Below are positions 1-8,344 of a stretch of 64,000 nucleotides of DNA, one piece after another. Location: NCBI RefSeq assembly GCF_004342265.1, contig NZ_SMCS01000002.1:310001-374000 (forward strand), given 5' to 3'. Position numbers and translations under genes: made by a program. The notes beneath the pieces were generated by a model. The model searched no databases, was not told the origin of the DNA, and saw only the letters and a list, made by a program, of their open reading frames with translations. Within the stretch, counting starts at the first letter, position 1; the number at the start of each line of letters is the position of its first letter. This stretch comes from Luteibacter rhizovicinus (lineage in GTDB: Bacteria > Pseudomonadota > Gammaproteobacteria > Xanthomonadales > Rhodanobacteraceae).

Positions 1-2
1 TG

Positions 3-467
3 CGTGCCACCGAGCTTTATCGCGCGTGCAAGGCCACGGGCGCCGTATGCCGGCTGGAAGTCAGCGGCGGCGACGCGGCCGGGCTCAAGGAGCCGGAAGC
101 CGCGGTATACAGCCGGACACTGGAGCGGCTGGGCGTTCCCGCCGATGACCTTCTGCTCGAACCGCGCAGCATGAACACGTTCCAGAACGCCCAGTTCAGC
201 GCGCCCCTGCTGGCCGGACTGCATCCGGACCGCGTCGTACTGGTCTCGTCCGCGTTTCACCTGCGCCGCGCTTCGCTGTACTTCGCGCACTTCGCGATCG
301 AGGCCACGCCCGTGCGGGCCGACTACCTCAAATCGAGCTACGACTGGCTGCCCCAGGCGTCGAACATGTACATGGCGGATGTCGCGCTGCACGAATACAT
401 CGGCATCGCCCGCTATCGTTTCTATAACGCGATGGGCTGGAACGTCCCGCGCGTCAAGGCATCGTAA
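3..467 (+). CDS. YdcF/DUF218-family protein, 5'-truncated by window edge
   Basis: The open frame runs in from the left edge and stops at 465-467, so only the C-terminal ~154 residues are present; no start codon is in the window. Visible features fit the DUF218 (YdcF/SanA/ElyC) fold: a Gly-Gly-Asp stretch, then ARG-rich LLEPRSMNTFQNA, and the hallmark VLVSSAFHLRRA segment in which a conserved His-x-x-Arg follows a hydrophobic strand. Members of this family are inner-membrane or periplasmic proteins linked to envelope biogenesis (ElyC) or of unknown biochemistry (YdcF binds SAM). No signal or membrane segment can be judged because the N terminus is missing. The next gene starts 65 bp downstream on the same strand. 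Confidence 0.75.
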   Translation, partial: RATELYRACKATGAVCRLEVSGGDAAGLKEPEAAVYSRTLERLGVPADDLLLEPRSMNTFQNAQFSAPLLAGLHPDRVVLVSSAFHLRRASLYFAHFAIEATPVRADYLKSSYDWLPQASNMYMADVALHEYIGIARYRFYNAMGWNVPRVKAS

Positions 468-532
468 GCGCCTGCCGGATGCGGCGCACGAACGTGTCGC
501 CGTCGAAACCCATCATTCCCCCCGAGATTGCC

Positions 533-1042
533 ATGACCGCCCCACTCACTCCCATTCCTCCCTCCGGCGCCGGTGCGGTCGTCGAACCGACGGGTGCCGG
601 CCTTTTCCAGAGTCGCGTTACCGCGGGCAACCTGCACTTCATCGCCGACGAGCCGGTCGCCGATGGCGGCAACGGCACCGGCCCCGGACCGTACGATCTG
701 CTGGCCGCGGCGCTCGGCGCCTGCACGGTCATGACGCTGCGTCTGTATGCGTCGCGCAAGTCCTGGGATCTCGGCCGGCTTCGCGTCGAGGTCGTCCATA
801 CGAAGGACGCCACGCGAACGCCCGCCGACGTCTTCACGCGCACCATCGTCTTCGATCCGTCGATCGACGGGCAGCAGCGCACGCGGCTGCTCGACATCGC
901 CGACCGCTGCCCCGTTCATCGCACGCTGGAAGGCGGCGCCAGCGTGGTTACCCACGTGTCCGACGTCCTGCCGGTGCCCGTCGCCTGCGAGCCCGGAGCC
1001 CATGTAACGGATATGGAACAGGCCTGCGCCGAGACCGGCTGA
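533..1042 (+). CDS. OsmC/Ohr-family peroxidase-like protein
   Basis: 169 residues. The family reduces organic hydroperoxides with a pair of redox cysteines; here Cys64 lies in ALGACTVMTLRLYA and Cys126 in DRCPVHRTL, the expected spacing for the two catalytic cysteines. The fold signature GPGPYDLLAAALGAC is clear. The frame is open further upstream to 479, but the start at 533 is preferred because alignment-like similarity begins near it and upstream residues look untranslated. Cytoplasmic; no signal peptide. It resembles the YhfA/OsmC-like branch more than Ohr, so the exact substrate is uncertain. It faces wrbA tail-to-tail with a 4-bp gap. Confidence 0.85.
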   Translation: MTAPLTPIPPSGAGAVVEPTGAGLFQSRVTAGNLHFIADEPVADGGNGTGPGPYDLLAAALGACTVMTLRLYASRKSWDLGRLRVEVVHTKDATRTPADVFTRTIVFDPSIDGQQRTRLLDIADRCPVHRTLEGGASVVTHVSDVLPVPVACEPGAHVTDMEQACAETG

Positions 1043-1046
1043 AGAC

Positions 1047-1646
1047 TCAACCGAACAGCTTCGCCGCGACCTCGGCGATGTGCTTGCCCTGATACTTCGC
1101 GCCCGCCAGTTCGTTGGCACTCGGCTGGCGCGAACCGTCGCCTTTGGCGATCGTCGTCGCCCCGTAAGGCGCGCCACCGGTGATCTCGTCCATATTCGTC
1201 AGCCCGGCGAAGCTATACGGCAGGCCGACGATGATCAGGCCCAGATGCATCAGGTTCGTGATGATCGAGAACAGCGTCGTTTCCTGACCGCCATGCTGCG
1301 TGGCCGTGGAAGAAAAGGCCCCGCCGACCTTGCCGTTCAGTGCGCCGCGCATCCACAGGCCACCGGTCTGATCGAGGAAGTTGGCCATTTGCGACGCCAT
1401 GCGGCCATAACGGGTGCCGACGCCGACGATAATCGCGTCGTAAGTTTCCAGGTCCTCGACCTTCGCAATGGGTGCTTCCTGCTCCAGCTTGAAGTGCGAA
1501 CTTCTTGCGACCTCTTCGGGCACCAGTTCCGGCACCCGCTTGATATCGACCGTCGCGCCCGCCTCGCGCGCGCCCTCGGCGACGGCCTTCGCCATCATTT
1601 CGATATGGCCATAGGCCGAGTAATAGAGCACCAGTACTTTTGCCAT
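1047..1646 (-). CDS. wrbA: NAD(P)H:quinone oxidoreductase WrbA
   Basis: 199 residues, the normal WrbA length. WrbA is a tetrameric FMN enzyme of the flavodoxin fold that reduces quinones by two electrons, limiting redox cycling. The N terminus [16 protein letters not shown] carries the phosphate-binding loop for FMN; further signatures are [20 protein letters not shown] and [15 protein letters not shown]. The longer open frame (to 1877) encodes low-complexity Arg/Trp-rich residues ahead of this start and is not credible, so the ATG at 1646 is used. Pairing with the OsmC-family gene on the other side fits an oxidative-stress neighbourhood, but they are convergent and not one operon. Confidence 0.93.
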   Translation of the reverse strand: MAKVLVLYYSAYGHIEMMAKAVAEGAREAGATVDIKRVPELVPEEVARSSHFKLEQEAPIAKVEDLETYDAIIVGVGTRYGRMASQMANFLDQTGGLWMRGALNGKVGGAFSSTATQHGGQETTLFSIITNLMHLGLIIVGLPYSFAGLTNMDEITGGAPYGATTIAKGDGSRQPSANELAGAKYQGKHIAEVAAKLFG

Positions 1647-1822
1647 GACGGTGGACTCCGGGTGGGCCCCCAAATCTAGGCGCCCCCGGGTCAATGCGAC
1701 GTAGAAGACCGCAAAAGCATGCAGCTGGCAGCATGGACGTCCAATCCACGCGGCACGGCAAGGGAGGAACATTCCCTCCCAGGACAGTGTCCAACAGCCA
1801 TCGCATGACGACGAGGTGCCCC

Positions 1823-2110
1823 ATGCCCGTGGCATTGCTCCATCCCACCGGTACGCCGAAATCCGCTGCCATCGCACCGGCCGACCGGTTCAGGACCGCA
1901 CAGGCATGGAATGTCCTGCGAGCCGCCGCGCGCATCGAACCCGACCACGACGCCGTGCTCGCGTGGTATCGCGACGACCCCATCGTTTCGCTCGATCGCC
2001 GGACGGCGGAGGCGCTGGTCGCCGAGGGGCGGCATGACGAGGTGCTGACGTTTCTGGATGAGGTGCATGGGTTGGGTGACGGGGCGGAAATGCGCTGGTC
2101 GGCGTTCTGA
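1823..2110 (+). CDS. small protein resembling the DUF2384 (MbcA/ParS/Xre) C-terminal domain
   Basis: 95 residues from the ATG at 1823, which has a GAGG Shine-Dalgarno 6 bases upstream; an earlier in-frame ATG at 1805 lacks one. The second half ([47 protein letters not shown], shown here only as a landmark) has the pattern of the DUF2384 antitoxin domain: a helix, then a short proline/position loop, the R-TAEALVA motif and a C-terminal helix. The usual N-terminal HTH of Xre-type antitoxins is absent, and no RES or other toxin gene adjoins it. It may be a solitary antitoxin-like regulator. Family assignment is tentative. Confidence 0.6.
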   Translation: MPVALLHPTGTPKSAAIAPADRFRTAQAWNVLRAAARIEPDHDAVLAWYRDDPIVSLDRRTAEALVAEGRHDEVLTFLDEVHGLGDGAEMRWSAF

Positions 2111-2339
2111 ACCATCTCAATCCCCTCACCGTCGTCCCTGCGCAGGCAGGGACCCAGGGCGACCACGCACGCATTGACCGTATCGCGCACGATCCCGCTC
2201 CCGAAGCACGAACACCCATACCGCGAAAACCTACTGCACCGCGCTGGGCTTCTGCCTGCGCACGAGCGAAGGGTAGGTAACGTAACGACAACCGGCCTGC
2301 TCGCGCTAAAGTGCCTCATCGCAAGACAGGAACCACCCC
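2111..2339. repeat. Intergenic stretch with an inverted pair of family-C repeats
   Basis: The unit beginning ctcaccgtcgtccctgcgca at about 2128 matches copies at 30836, 40941 and 53592, and a decayed, oppositely oriented partner lies near 2232-2270 (ctgcaccgcgctgggcttct). The two halves could fold against one another. No gene is evident. The downstream part (2290-2339) must hold the ribosome-binding region of the next gene: acaggaa lies about 8-14 bases before its GTG. Confidence 0.6.
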
Positions 2340-3269
2340 GTGTCGATCGACGAAGCGCAAAACTCCGAACGCCAGGAGCGCATGACCGCCGAGCGCGCCT
2401 ACGAGCTTTTCTGGGCCGAACTGCTCGATGCCGGTGCGACCTTCGCCTGCGTCGGCACCGGATGCACCGCGCCACTCATCTGCGCCTGTCTCGATAAACC
2501 CGAACAGACCCTGCGCGTACGCCCCTACTTCCGCTCCCGCCGCATCGAAGATCACGCGGAAACGTGCGAAGTACTCCACGGCACGCGATCCGGTACACGG
2601 AAACCGGAAACGCCCACGCCCGACGTATTCGAACTGGAACGCCCCGCCGATCACTTCCGCGCTTCACCGCAACCGGGCACCCCGTCCGTACAGACCGCGC
2701 GGGAAGCTCCCGCGACGAAAAAATCGTCGGGCCTGCGCACCGGCGCCAGTCACTACTACCGCTTGTCATCCGTCGTGCAGAAGTTTCTCGAACATCGCCG
2801 CGACGGCACGCTGGCCGAAGCCACCGTCGCCATCGGCGGCGAAACGCCGACGTACGAGGCGCTGTTTCGCAATGTCTATCGGCAGAAAGTCGAGGACATA
2901 ACAGGCGTCCGCGCTATCTGGTGGGGCACCGCATACGTGCAGCGCCTGAAAAAAGAAAACGGCTACTTCATCCGTTTCACGCGCGCATTCAGAACCGGCG
3001 AGCAGGAAACCAAACCGACCATCACGCTCGGCGAGAAGCTGATCGAGGTATACCCCGTGCGCAAACTGCTACGCGCGCGGCTCGACAAGCTGATCGCGGA
3101 AACCGGCGGTTACTGCGTCGTCTTCGTCTGGGCAAAACCCTGGACACCGGCGGAAAGCGAAGCATCGTTCGTTCGCTTTTACGTGAACAACCCCGACCAC
3201 ATCGACATACGTGGTCCGGAGGTTCTCGAAGAACTGAAACAGACCTCGCGAATCGCCCGTGCCCGGTAA
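2340..3269 (+). CDS. conserved-looking protein of unknown function with possible N-terminal zinc site
   Basis: 309 residues, starting at GTG 2340. I do not recognise the family. Residues ~36-75 contain CVGTGC, a CAC pair and then RIEDHAETCEV; the spacing Cys-x4-Cys ... His-x3-Cys resembles the small zinc-binding module at the start of CoiA-like competence proteins. Residues ~85-125 are Pro/Thr-rich and probably a linker. The C-terminal ~190 residues look like a folded alpha/beta domain (VRAIWWGTAYVQRL, YCVVFVWAKPW, FYVNNPDHIDIRG). No signal peptide or membrane segment. A role in nucleic-acid handling is only a guess from the zinc-like module. Confidence 0.65.
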   Translation: MSIDEAQNSERQERMTAERAYELFWAELLDAGATFACVGTGCTAPLICACLDKPEQTLRVRPYFRSRRIEDHAETCEVLHGTRSGTRKPETPTPDVFELERPADHFRASPQPGTPSVQTAREAPATKKSSGLRTGASHYYRLSSVVQKFLEHRRDGTLAEATVAIGGETPTYEALFRNVYRQKVEDITGVRAIWWGTAYVQRLKKENGYFIRFTRAFRTGEQETKPTITLGEKLIEVYPVRKLLRARLDKLIAETGGYCVVFVWAKPWTPAESEASFVRFYVNNPDHIDIRGPEVLEELKQTSRIARAR

Positions 3270-3284
3270 CGGTATGCTTTCGTC

Positions 3285-3485
3285 ATGACGCCCAAACCGC
3301 CGAAAAAGCCCCGTCGCTGGCATCGCCTGCATTACGCGCGGCGTCCGCGCGATGCGTCGCACGACTATAACGACGCCGACTACGACGGCGGCAACGCGTC
3401 GGGCGGCCTGTATCTTCGCCACGTGATCGCCCTCGGCGCCGCGATCGTGGTTATCGTCGTGGTTGTCCGCTGGCTCATCGGCTAG
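3285..3485 (+). CDS. small single-pass membrane protein, unknown
   Basis: 66 residues starting 15 bp after the preceding stop. The N-terminal half is strongly basic and polar (PKPPKKPRRWHR) and contains an Asp/Tyr-rich patch; residues ~45-65 form one hydrophobic helix (HVIALGAAIVVIVVVVRWLIG) ending at the C terminus. This is the layout of a tail-anchored inner-membrane micropeptide. No strong Shine-Dalgarno is visible, so translation could be coupled to the upstream gene. Unrecognised family; real-gene status is moderately supported by codon pattern and position. Confidence 0.5.
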   Translation: MTPKPPKKPRRWHRLHYARRPRDASHDYNDADYDGGNASGGLYLRHVIALGAAIVVIVVVVRWLIG

Positions 3486-3585
3486 GGCATATCAGTTCCG
3501 ACTCACCCAAACGGGGGTAGGGAGCCGCGCGCAATACATGGACGATGGGTCCACCAGCACGCCGTCATGTGTGAGGACCCGCCCC

Positions 3586-4356
3586 ATGATCAGCCAGCCA
3601 CTGCCCGAGCGCACCGACTACCCGACCGTCATCGTCGATCTCGGCACACGTTCCGCCGCCTTCGATCCGCGCACCCGCCTTTCGGGCGATGCGCTGGACG
3701 AACGCGCGCATGCGACCGAAATACACCTGTCGCCCGAGGGACGATCGCAGGGCCAGGGACCGGAAGACCTGCTGTTGATCTATCGCGGCTCGCGCTCGTC
3801 GCAGGATGGAAACACGGAGAACATTTTCTTCCGTCGCCATACCGCGAACCCACGACGGATCGATGTCGCCTCGAAGCACACCGCGATCCATGCACTGGGC
3901 CACGTGCTGCTCGACACGCTCCAGGGCAGCGCCGTCGCGAACTCGCCGCTGCTGATGCATATGGCGCTGGCGCTGCGTGAACTGCTGGCCGGGCACGCGT
4001 CCGTTACGCAGGACGCCGGAGCGTTACGCGGCGGTCTCGCCGCATGGCAGGAGCGCCGGGCCATCGCCTATATGGAGGCCCGCCTGGACGAATCCTTCTC
4101 CGTAGCCGACGTGGCCGCCGAATGCAGCCTGTCGGTAAATCATTTCTCGCGCGCCTTCCGATGTAGCGTCGGCATGCCGCCACACCGATGGGTACTGCAA
4201 CGGCGGATCGCCCGGGCACGGGAACTGCTGACCGGCACCGCCCTCCCCCTTGCCGATGTAGCCCTGGCATGCGGGTTTGCCGAACAGAGCCATTTCACCC
4301 GGGTCTTCGCCCGAAGTGTCGGACTTCCGCCGGGCGCCTGGCGCCGTATGGCCTGA
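3586..4356 (+). CDS. AraC-family transcriptional regulator
   Basis: 256 residues from ATG 3586, which has GAGGA 8 bases upstream; the open frame to 3463 lacks a better start. The C-terminal ~100 residues hold two helix-turn-helix motifs typical of AraC/XylS proteins: SVADVAAECSLSVNHFSRAF and PLADVALACGFAEQSHFTRV followed by VGLPPGAWRR. The N-terminal domain (~150 residues) is a divergent sensing region without recognised ligand motif. It converges with a LysE/RhtB exporter gene 7 bp away, so the exporter is not in its operon, though it may be a target. Ligand unknown. Confidence 0.88.
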   Translation: MISQPLPERTDYPTVIVDLGTRSAAFDPRTRLSGDALDERAHATEIHLSPEGRSQGQGPEDLLLIYRGSRSSQDGNTENIFFRRHTANPRRIDVASKHTAIHALGHVLLDTLQGSAVANSPLLMHMALALRELLAGHASVTQDAGALRGGLAAWQERRAIAYMEARLDESFSVADVAAECSLSVNHFSRAFRCSVGMPPHRWVLQRRIARARELLTGTALPLADVALACGFAEQSHFTRVFARSVGLPPGAWRRMA

Positions 4357-4363
4357 CGCGCGG

Positions 4364-4993
4364 TCAGACCGCCTTGCGGCCGAAGATCAGGTGCAGGCCG
4401 AACAACGCAAAGAACACGCCCGCGCCGCCATCGATCCAGCGGCTGGCCCGCACGTAGCCCCGGCGCATGGCCGGCAGCGCGAATACGCCGGCCACCACGG
4501 CGAACCAGGCGAACGTTTCCACTGTCACCAGGGTCCACAGTCCCCAACGCGACGACGTATCGACGCTATCGCCAAGGAACGCGGAAAAGATACTGGCGAA
4601 ATACACCGCCGCCTTCGGATTGGCGAGATTGGTCAGGAGACCGCGACGCAGGGCCACGAGAGGGCTCGATCCGCGCAGGTCGACGACCGGGCCGGCTCCC
4701 GGCTGCGGCGCGCGAACGGCGCCGCGCAGCATCTGGAACGCCATCCACAGAAGATAGGCTCCGCCGCAGATCGCAATCCCCCGCTCCAGCCAGACCAACC
4801 GGTGCAGCAGCAATTGCAGGCCCAGCAGCGCCAGCGCCGCCCAGACCGCCACGCCGAGGGCGATGCCGACGACGCCGAACAGCGCTTCGCGCTTCGACCG
4901 GCTGGCGGCCAGCTGCGATACGAAGAAGAAATCGGGGCCGGGAGTAATCAGGGCCACGATGTGCACGACGGCGATAGTCAGAAAGAGATTCAT
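4364..4993 (-). CDS. LysE/RhtB-family amino-acid exporter
   Basis: 209 residues from ATG 4993 (an ATG 21 bases earlier is possible). The start MNLFLTIAVVHIVALITPGPDFFFV carries the TPGPDF signature of the RhtB branch at residues ~19-24, and about six hydrophobic helices follow, with LLTNLANPKAAVYFASIFSAF as the second conserved family segment. These proteins are inner-membrane exporters of amino acids such as threonine, homoserine or leucine, driven by the proton gradient. Substrate cannot be told from sequence. Convergent with the AraC regulator. Confidence 0.88.
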   Translation of the reverse strand: MNLFLTIAVVHIVALITPGPDFFFVSQLAASRSKREALFGVVGIALGVAVWAALALLGLQLLLHRLVWLERGIAICGGAYLLWMAFQMLRGAVRAPQPGAGPVVDLRGSSPLVALRRGLLTNLANPKAAVYFASIFSAFLGDSVDTSSRWGLWTLVTVETFAWFAVVAGVFALPAMRRGYVRASRWIDGGAGVFFALFGLHLIFGRKAV

Positions 4994-5175
4994 GGGCGAG
5001 TCCGGGGGCGACACATGAGCCTAACGTCCTGACGAGACTGAGTAAATCCTCGCCGAAACAGCAGGCCTCCACGAACCTCGCCGCGCTGCGCCTTGCCCCA
5101 CCCCGCCCCGTCCTCTACGCTGCCGCAATTTACGCGGTCACGGGGCTTTCCCCGGCCTTCTAAGGGGATTGTCTG

Positions 5176-6483
5176 ATGCTGGCTCTGCTTGGCCATGTTC
5201 TATTTGGCCTGTTCGGTTTGGCGGTGCTCGTGGGCATCGCGTTCATTTTTTCGAACAATAAGCGCGTCGTCGACTGGAAACTGGTCGCCACGGGTATCGC
5301 GCTGCAGATCTGCTTTGCGGCGATCGTGCTGAAGGTGCCGCTGGGCCGCGACGTTTTCGATGCTATCGCCACCGGCTTCGTCCGCCTGCTCGACTACGTC
5401 GACGTGGGTTCGCGCTTCATCTTCGGCAGCCTGCTCGACAGCTCGAAGTTCGGCGTGATCTTCGCGGTGAAGGTGCTCCCGACCATCGTGTTCTTCGCCG
5501 CGCTGACCGGCGTGCTGTACCACCTCGGCATCATGCAGCAGATCGTCAAGGGCATGGCCTGGGTCATCACCAAGGTGATGCGCGTGTCCGGCGCGGAAAC
5601 CACCAGCGTCTGCGCCAGCGTGTTCATCGGCCAGACCGAAGCGCCGCTGACCATCAAGCCCTATATCGAGCGCATGACCCAGGCCGAGCTCATGACCGTC
5701 ATGATCGGCGGCATGGCCCATATCGCCGGTAGCGTGATGGCCGCGTACGTGGCGATGCTCGGCGGCGACGACCCCGTGCAGCGCATGTTCTACGCCAAGC
5801 ACCTGCTCACAGCGAGCGTCATGGCCGCGCCGGCCACGATCGTGCTCGCGAAGATCCTCGTGCCCGAAACGCAGGAGCCGCTGACCCGCGGCACCGTCAA
5901 GATCGACGTCGAACGCACCACCGCCAACGTCATCGACGCGGCGGCCACGGGCGCGGGCGACGGCCTGAAGCTGGCGATGAACGTCGGCGCCATGCTGCTC
6001 GCCTTCATCGCGCTTATCGCGCTGATCAACGGTCCGGTGCAGTGGCTCGGTACCGTCGGCGGCCCCGAGGGCAGCCTCAATCACTGGCTCACCGGCTTCG
6101 TCGGCCACGACGTAAAGCTGAGCCTCGAAACCATCTTCGGCTGGGTCCTCTCGCCCATCGCATGGCTGATCGGCGTGCCCTGGCAGGATGCGACGCTGGT
6201 CGGCAGCTTCATCGGACAGAAGGTCGTCATCAACGAGTTCGTCGCTTATGCGGATCTCGCCAAGCACCTCGACGAGCTGCTGCCCCATAGCCGGTTGATC
6301 GCCACGTACGCGCTGTGCGGCTTCGCCAACTTCTCGTCGATCGCGATCCAGATCGGCGGCATCGGCGGGCTGGCACCGAATCGTCGCGCGGACCTGGCGC
6401 GCCTCGGCCTGCGCGCCGTGCTCGGCGGCTCCATCGCCACGTTCATGACCGCGACCATCGCGGGCGTGCTCGAGGGGTTCTGA
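5176..6483 (+). CDS. NupC-type concentrative nucleoside symporter
   Basis: 435 residues, slightly longer than Escherichia coli NupC. The concentrative nucleoside transporter family imports nucleosides with protons or sodium through the inner membrane. Family landmarks are KVLPTIVFFAALTGVLYHLGIMQ, SAVETTS-like GAETTSVCASVFIGQTEAPL, the GGMAHIAGSVMAAY block, GQKVVINEFVAY and the C-terminal CGFANFSSIAIQIGGIG. Ten or so hydrophobic segments are visible. A strong Shine-Dalgarno (aagggg) lies 9 bases before the ATG. Monocistronic in appearance, followed by a REPIN. Confidence 0.92.
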   Translation: MLALLGHVLFGLFGLAVLVGIAFIFSNNKRVVDWKLVATGIALQICFAAIVLKVPLGRDVFDAIATGFVRLLDYVDVGSRFIFGSLLDSSKFGVIFAVKVLPTIVFFAALTGVLYHLGIMQQIVKGMAWVITKVMRVSGAETTSVCASVFIGQTEAPLTIKPYIERMTQAELMTVMIGGMAHIAGSVMAAYVAMLGGDDPVQRMFYAKHLLTASVMAAPATIVLAKILVPETQEPLTRGTVKIDVERTTANVIDAAATGAGDGLKLAMNVGAMLLAFIALIALINGPVQWLGTVGGPEGSLNHWLTGFVGHDVKLSLETIFGWVLSPIAWLIGVPWQDATLVGSFIGQKVVINEFVAYADLAKHLDELLPHSRLIATYALCGFANFSSIAIQIGGIGGLAPNRRADLARLGLRAVLGGSIATFMTATIAGVLEGF

Positions 6484-6527
6484 GCGATTAAGTCTTAGCA
6501 GCCCGCCGCAGATTTACGGGACAGACC

Positions 6528-6666
6528 TGTGGGAGCGCGCCTGCGCGCGAAAGCCAACGTAGCGAAGATGCTATGCGTGACGTCCGCAGCCCGGGAAGCG
6601 GGCTCGCGGAGGTGAGCACCCGTCATCCTCGCCCTGTTGGCTTTCGCGCGCAGGCGCGCTCCCACA
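6528..6666. repeat. Family-A REPIN (31-bp perfect inverted repeat)
   Basis: Arms 6528-6558 and 6636-6666 are perfectly complementary over 31 bases; each arm begins tgtgggagcgcgcctgcgcg. The ~77-bp spacer is non-coding. Copies of the same core occur at 15087-15223, 61238-61369 and as a single arm near 35803-35825. Structure and sequence match REP doublets of Pseudomonas and Xanthomonadales, which are mobilised by RAYT proteins encoded elsewhere. The remainder of 6484-6730 shows no gene. Confidence 0.85.
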
Positions 6667-6730
6667 ACAGGTCGGCCTCACGGCCGCGTCCCAAGGGCAT
6701 GCCCCGCAGGTCTGCGGCGAGTTTGCGGGT

Positions 6731-8344
6731 TTAGGTTTCTATGCGGAACACATACGCATAGCGGCCTACCGGCTTAACCGGCAGCGTCAGGCGAAGTCCA
6801 TCCTTCTCCTGCGTCCATTTCACCGCCTGCCCATCGGCCAGCATCGTCACCTTCCGCACGCGATCGTCCGCGCCAACCGAACGAATCGTCAGTGCCCCAT
6901 CCGCGGGCCAGCCCAGCGCGATCGCATAGAGCACCCCATCGCGTGTCGTGAACCGGATGTCCTGCGCGGTGAATGGCCGTGCCTTGCCTTCCTGCATCGT
7001 GCCCGCGACATTGCGCGTCGGACCCTCGCCAAAAACACGCCACGGCTTCGACGCATAAATCGCGTCGCCATTGATCTTCAGCCAGCCGCCGATGGCGAGC
7101 AATGTCGTGCGCTCCTCCCCGGTAATCGAACCATCGGCACGCGGCCCGATGTTGAGCAACAGATTCCCGTTTTTGCTGACGACATCGACCAGCGTATGCA
7201 CGACGGTTTCGGGCGACTTGTACGTATCCCCTTCGACATAACTCCACGACGCATTTCCCAGCGACGTATCGGTCTGCCAGTGCGTCGGATGGATACCATC
7301 GAGCTGGCCGCGTTCGACATCCAGCGTGCCCGCACCTTCGGGAAAGGCGCCCAGCTTGTAATCGACCACGACGCCACCGCGTTTCGCACCGTCGTTGTAG
7401 TAGTAAGCCAGCAGCGGCGGCAGCGCATTGCGGAACGACGGATGCCCGATCCACCAGTCGAAGTAGATCAGATCGGGGTGATAGCGTTCGACGATCTCGG
7501 CGGTGCGCGCCGTCCAGTCGTCGAGCCACGCTTGCGACACAAACGTCCAGTCGGCCGCCAGGTCGAGGTCGCCACGCGTGGCGACGTGCGCATGCGCCGG
7601 ACCGTAGAACGCGGCATAACGTGGATCGTTCACGTCGGAATCGATCGTACGGCCGTTATCGAAGAACCAGTCGTGTTCCGCACGATGCGACGACAGCCCC
7701 AGATGCATGCCTTCGGCACGGATAGCCGCGGCCAGTTCGCCGACGATGTCGCGATGCGGACCCATCTTCATCGCCGTCCAGTCCGATAGCTGGCTGTCGT
7801 ACATCGCGAATCCATCGTGATGCTCGGCCACCGGCACCACATAGCGCGCGCCGGCTTCGCGGAAGAGCTTTGCCCAGGCGCGCGGATCGAAGCGCGGCGC
7901 CTTGAACAACGGGATCAGATCTTTGTAACCGAAACGATCCTGCGGACCATACGTCGCGATGTGATGCGCGAATTCCGGCGTACCCGGCTTGTACATATTG
8001 CGCGAATACCATTCGTTGCCGAACTGCGGCACCGCATAGATGCCCCAGTGAATGAAGATGCCGAACTTCGCATCCTCGTACCACGTCGGCGCGCGATAGC
8101 CTTGCAACGATGCCCAGTCGGCATGGAAAGGCCCTTGCGCAGCGCCGTCCGCCACCCGACCCAGCAAACGAAGACGTTCCGCATCGAACGCCTTACCCGA
8201 TTCGCGCCATGTCCGGTCGATGGCTTCGGGGTCGACCTTGCCAGCGGTGGGCGCCGTGGCCTGCGCATGCGTTGCACCGGAAAAGAACAAGGCGGCCGCT
8301 ATCAGCGCACGCAGGGAATTAGTGACCAAGGCGGGCAAGCGCAT
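6731..8344 (-). CDS. GH29 alpha-L-fucosidase, secreted
   Basis: 537 residues from ATG 8344, chosen because it opens a signal peptide (MRLPALVTNSLRALIAAALF, cleavage near ATHAQA) and because upstream codons overlap the regulator gene. GH29 enzymes remove alpha-L-fucose with retention. Landmarks: PTWYEDAKFGIFIHWGIYAVP, VPVAEHHDGFAMYDS, and DLIYFDWWIGH with the probable nucleophile Asp, then NGNLLLNIGPRADGSI. A beta-sandwich domain makes up the last ~90 residues. The start overlaps the end of the XylR-type regulator gene by 26 bp, implying co-transcription. In this locus the enzyme would remove terminal fucose from xyloglucan side chains. Confidence 0.93.
   Translation of the reverse strand: MRLPALVTNSLRALIAAALFFSGATHAQATAPTAGKVDPEAIDRTWRESGKAFDAERLRLLGRVADGAAQGPFHADWASLQGYRAPTWYEDAKFGIFIHWGIYAVPQFGNEWYSRNMYKPGTPEFAHHIATYGPQDRFGYKDLIPLFKAPRFDPRAWAKLFREAGARYVVPVAEHHDGFAMYDSQLSDWTAMKMGPHRDIVGELAAAIRAEGMHLGLSSHRAEHDWFFDNGRTIDSDVNDPRYAAFYGPAHAHVATRGDLDLAADWTFVSQAWLDDWTARTAEIVERYHPDLIYFDWWIGHPSFRNALPPLLAYYYNDGAKRGGVVVDYKLGAFPEGAGTLDVERGQLDGIHPTHWQTDTSLGNASWSYVEGDTYKSPETVVHTLVDVVSKNGNLLLNIGPRADGSITGEERTTLLAIGGWLKINGDAIYASKPWRVFGEGPTRNVAGTMQEGKARPFTAQDIRFTTRDGVLYAIALGWPADGALTIRSVGADDRVRKVTMLADGQAVKWTQEKDGLRLTLPVKPVGRYAYVFRIET

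Noticed and set aside
1823-2110. Complete toxin-antitoxin pair around the DUF2384-like protein
   Set aside because: No RES-domain or other toxin gene adjoins, and the HTH part of an Xre antitoxin is missing.
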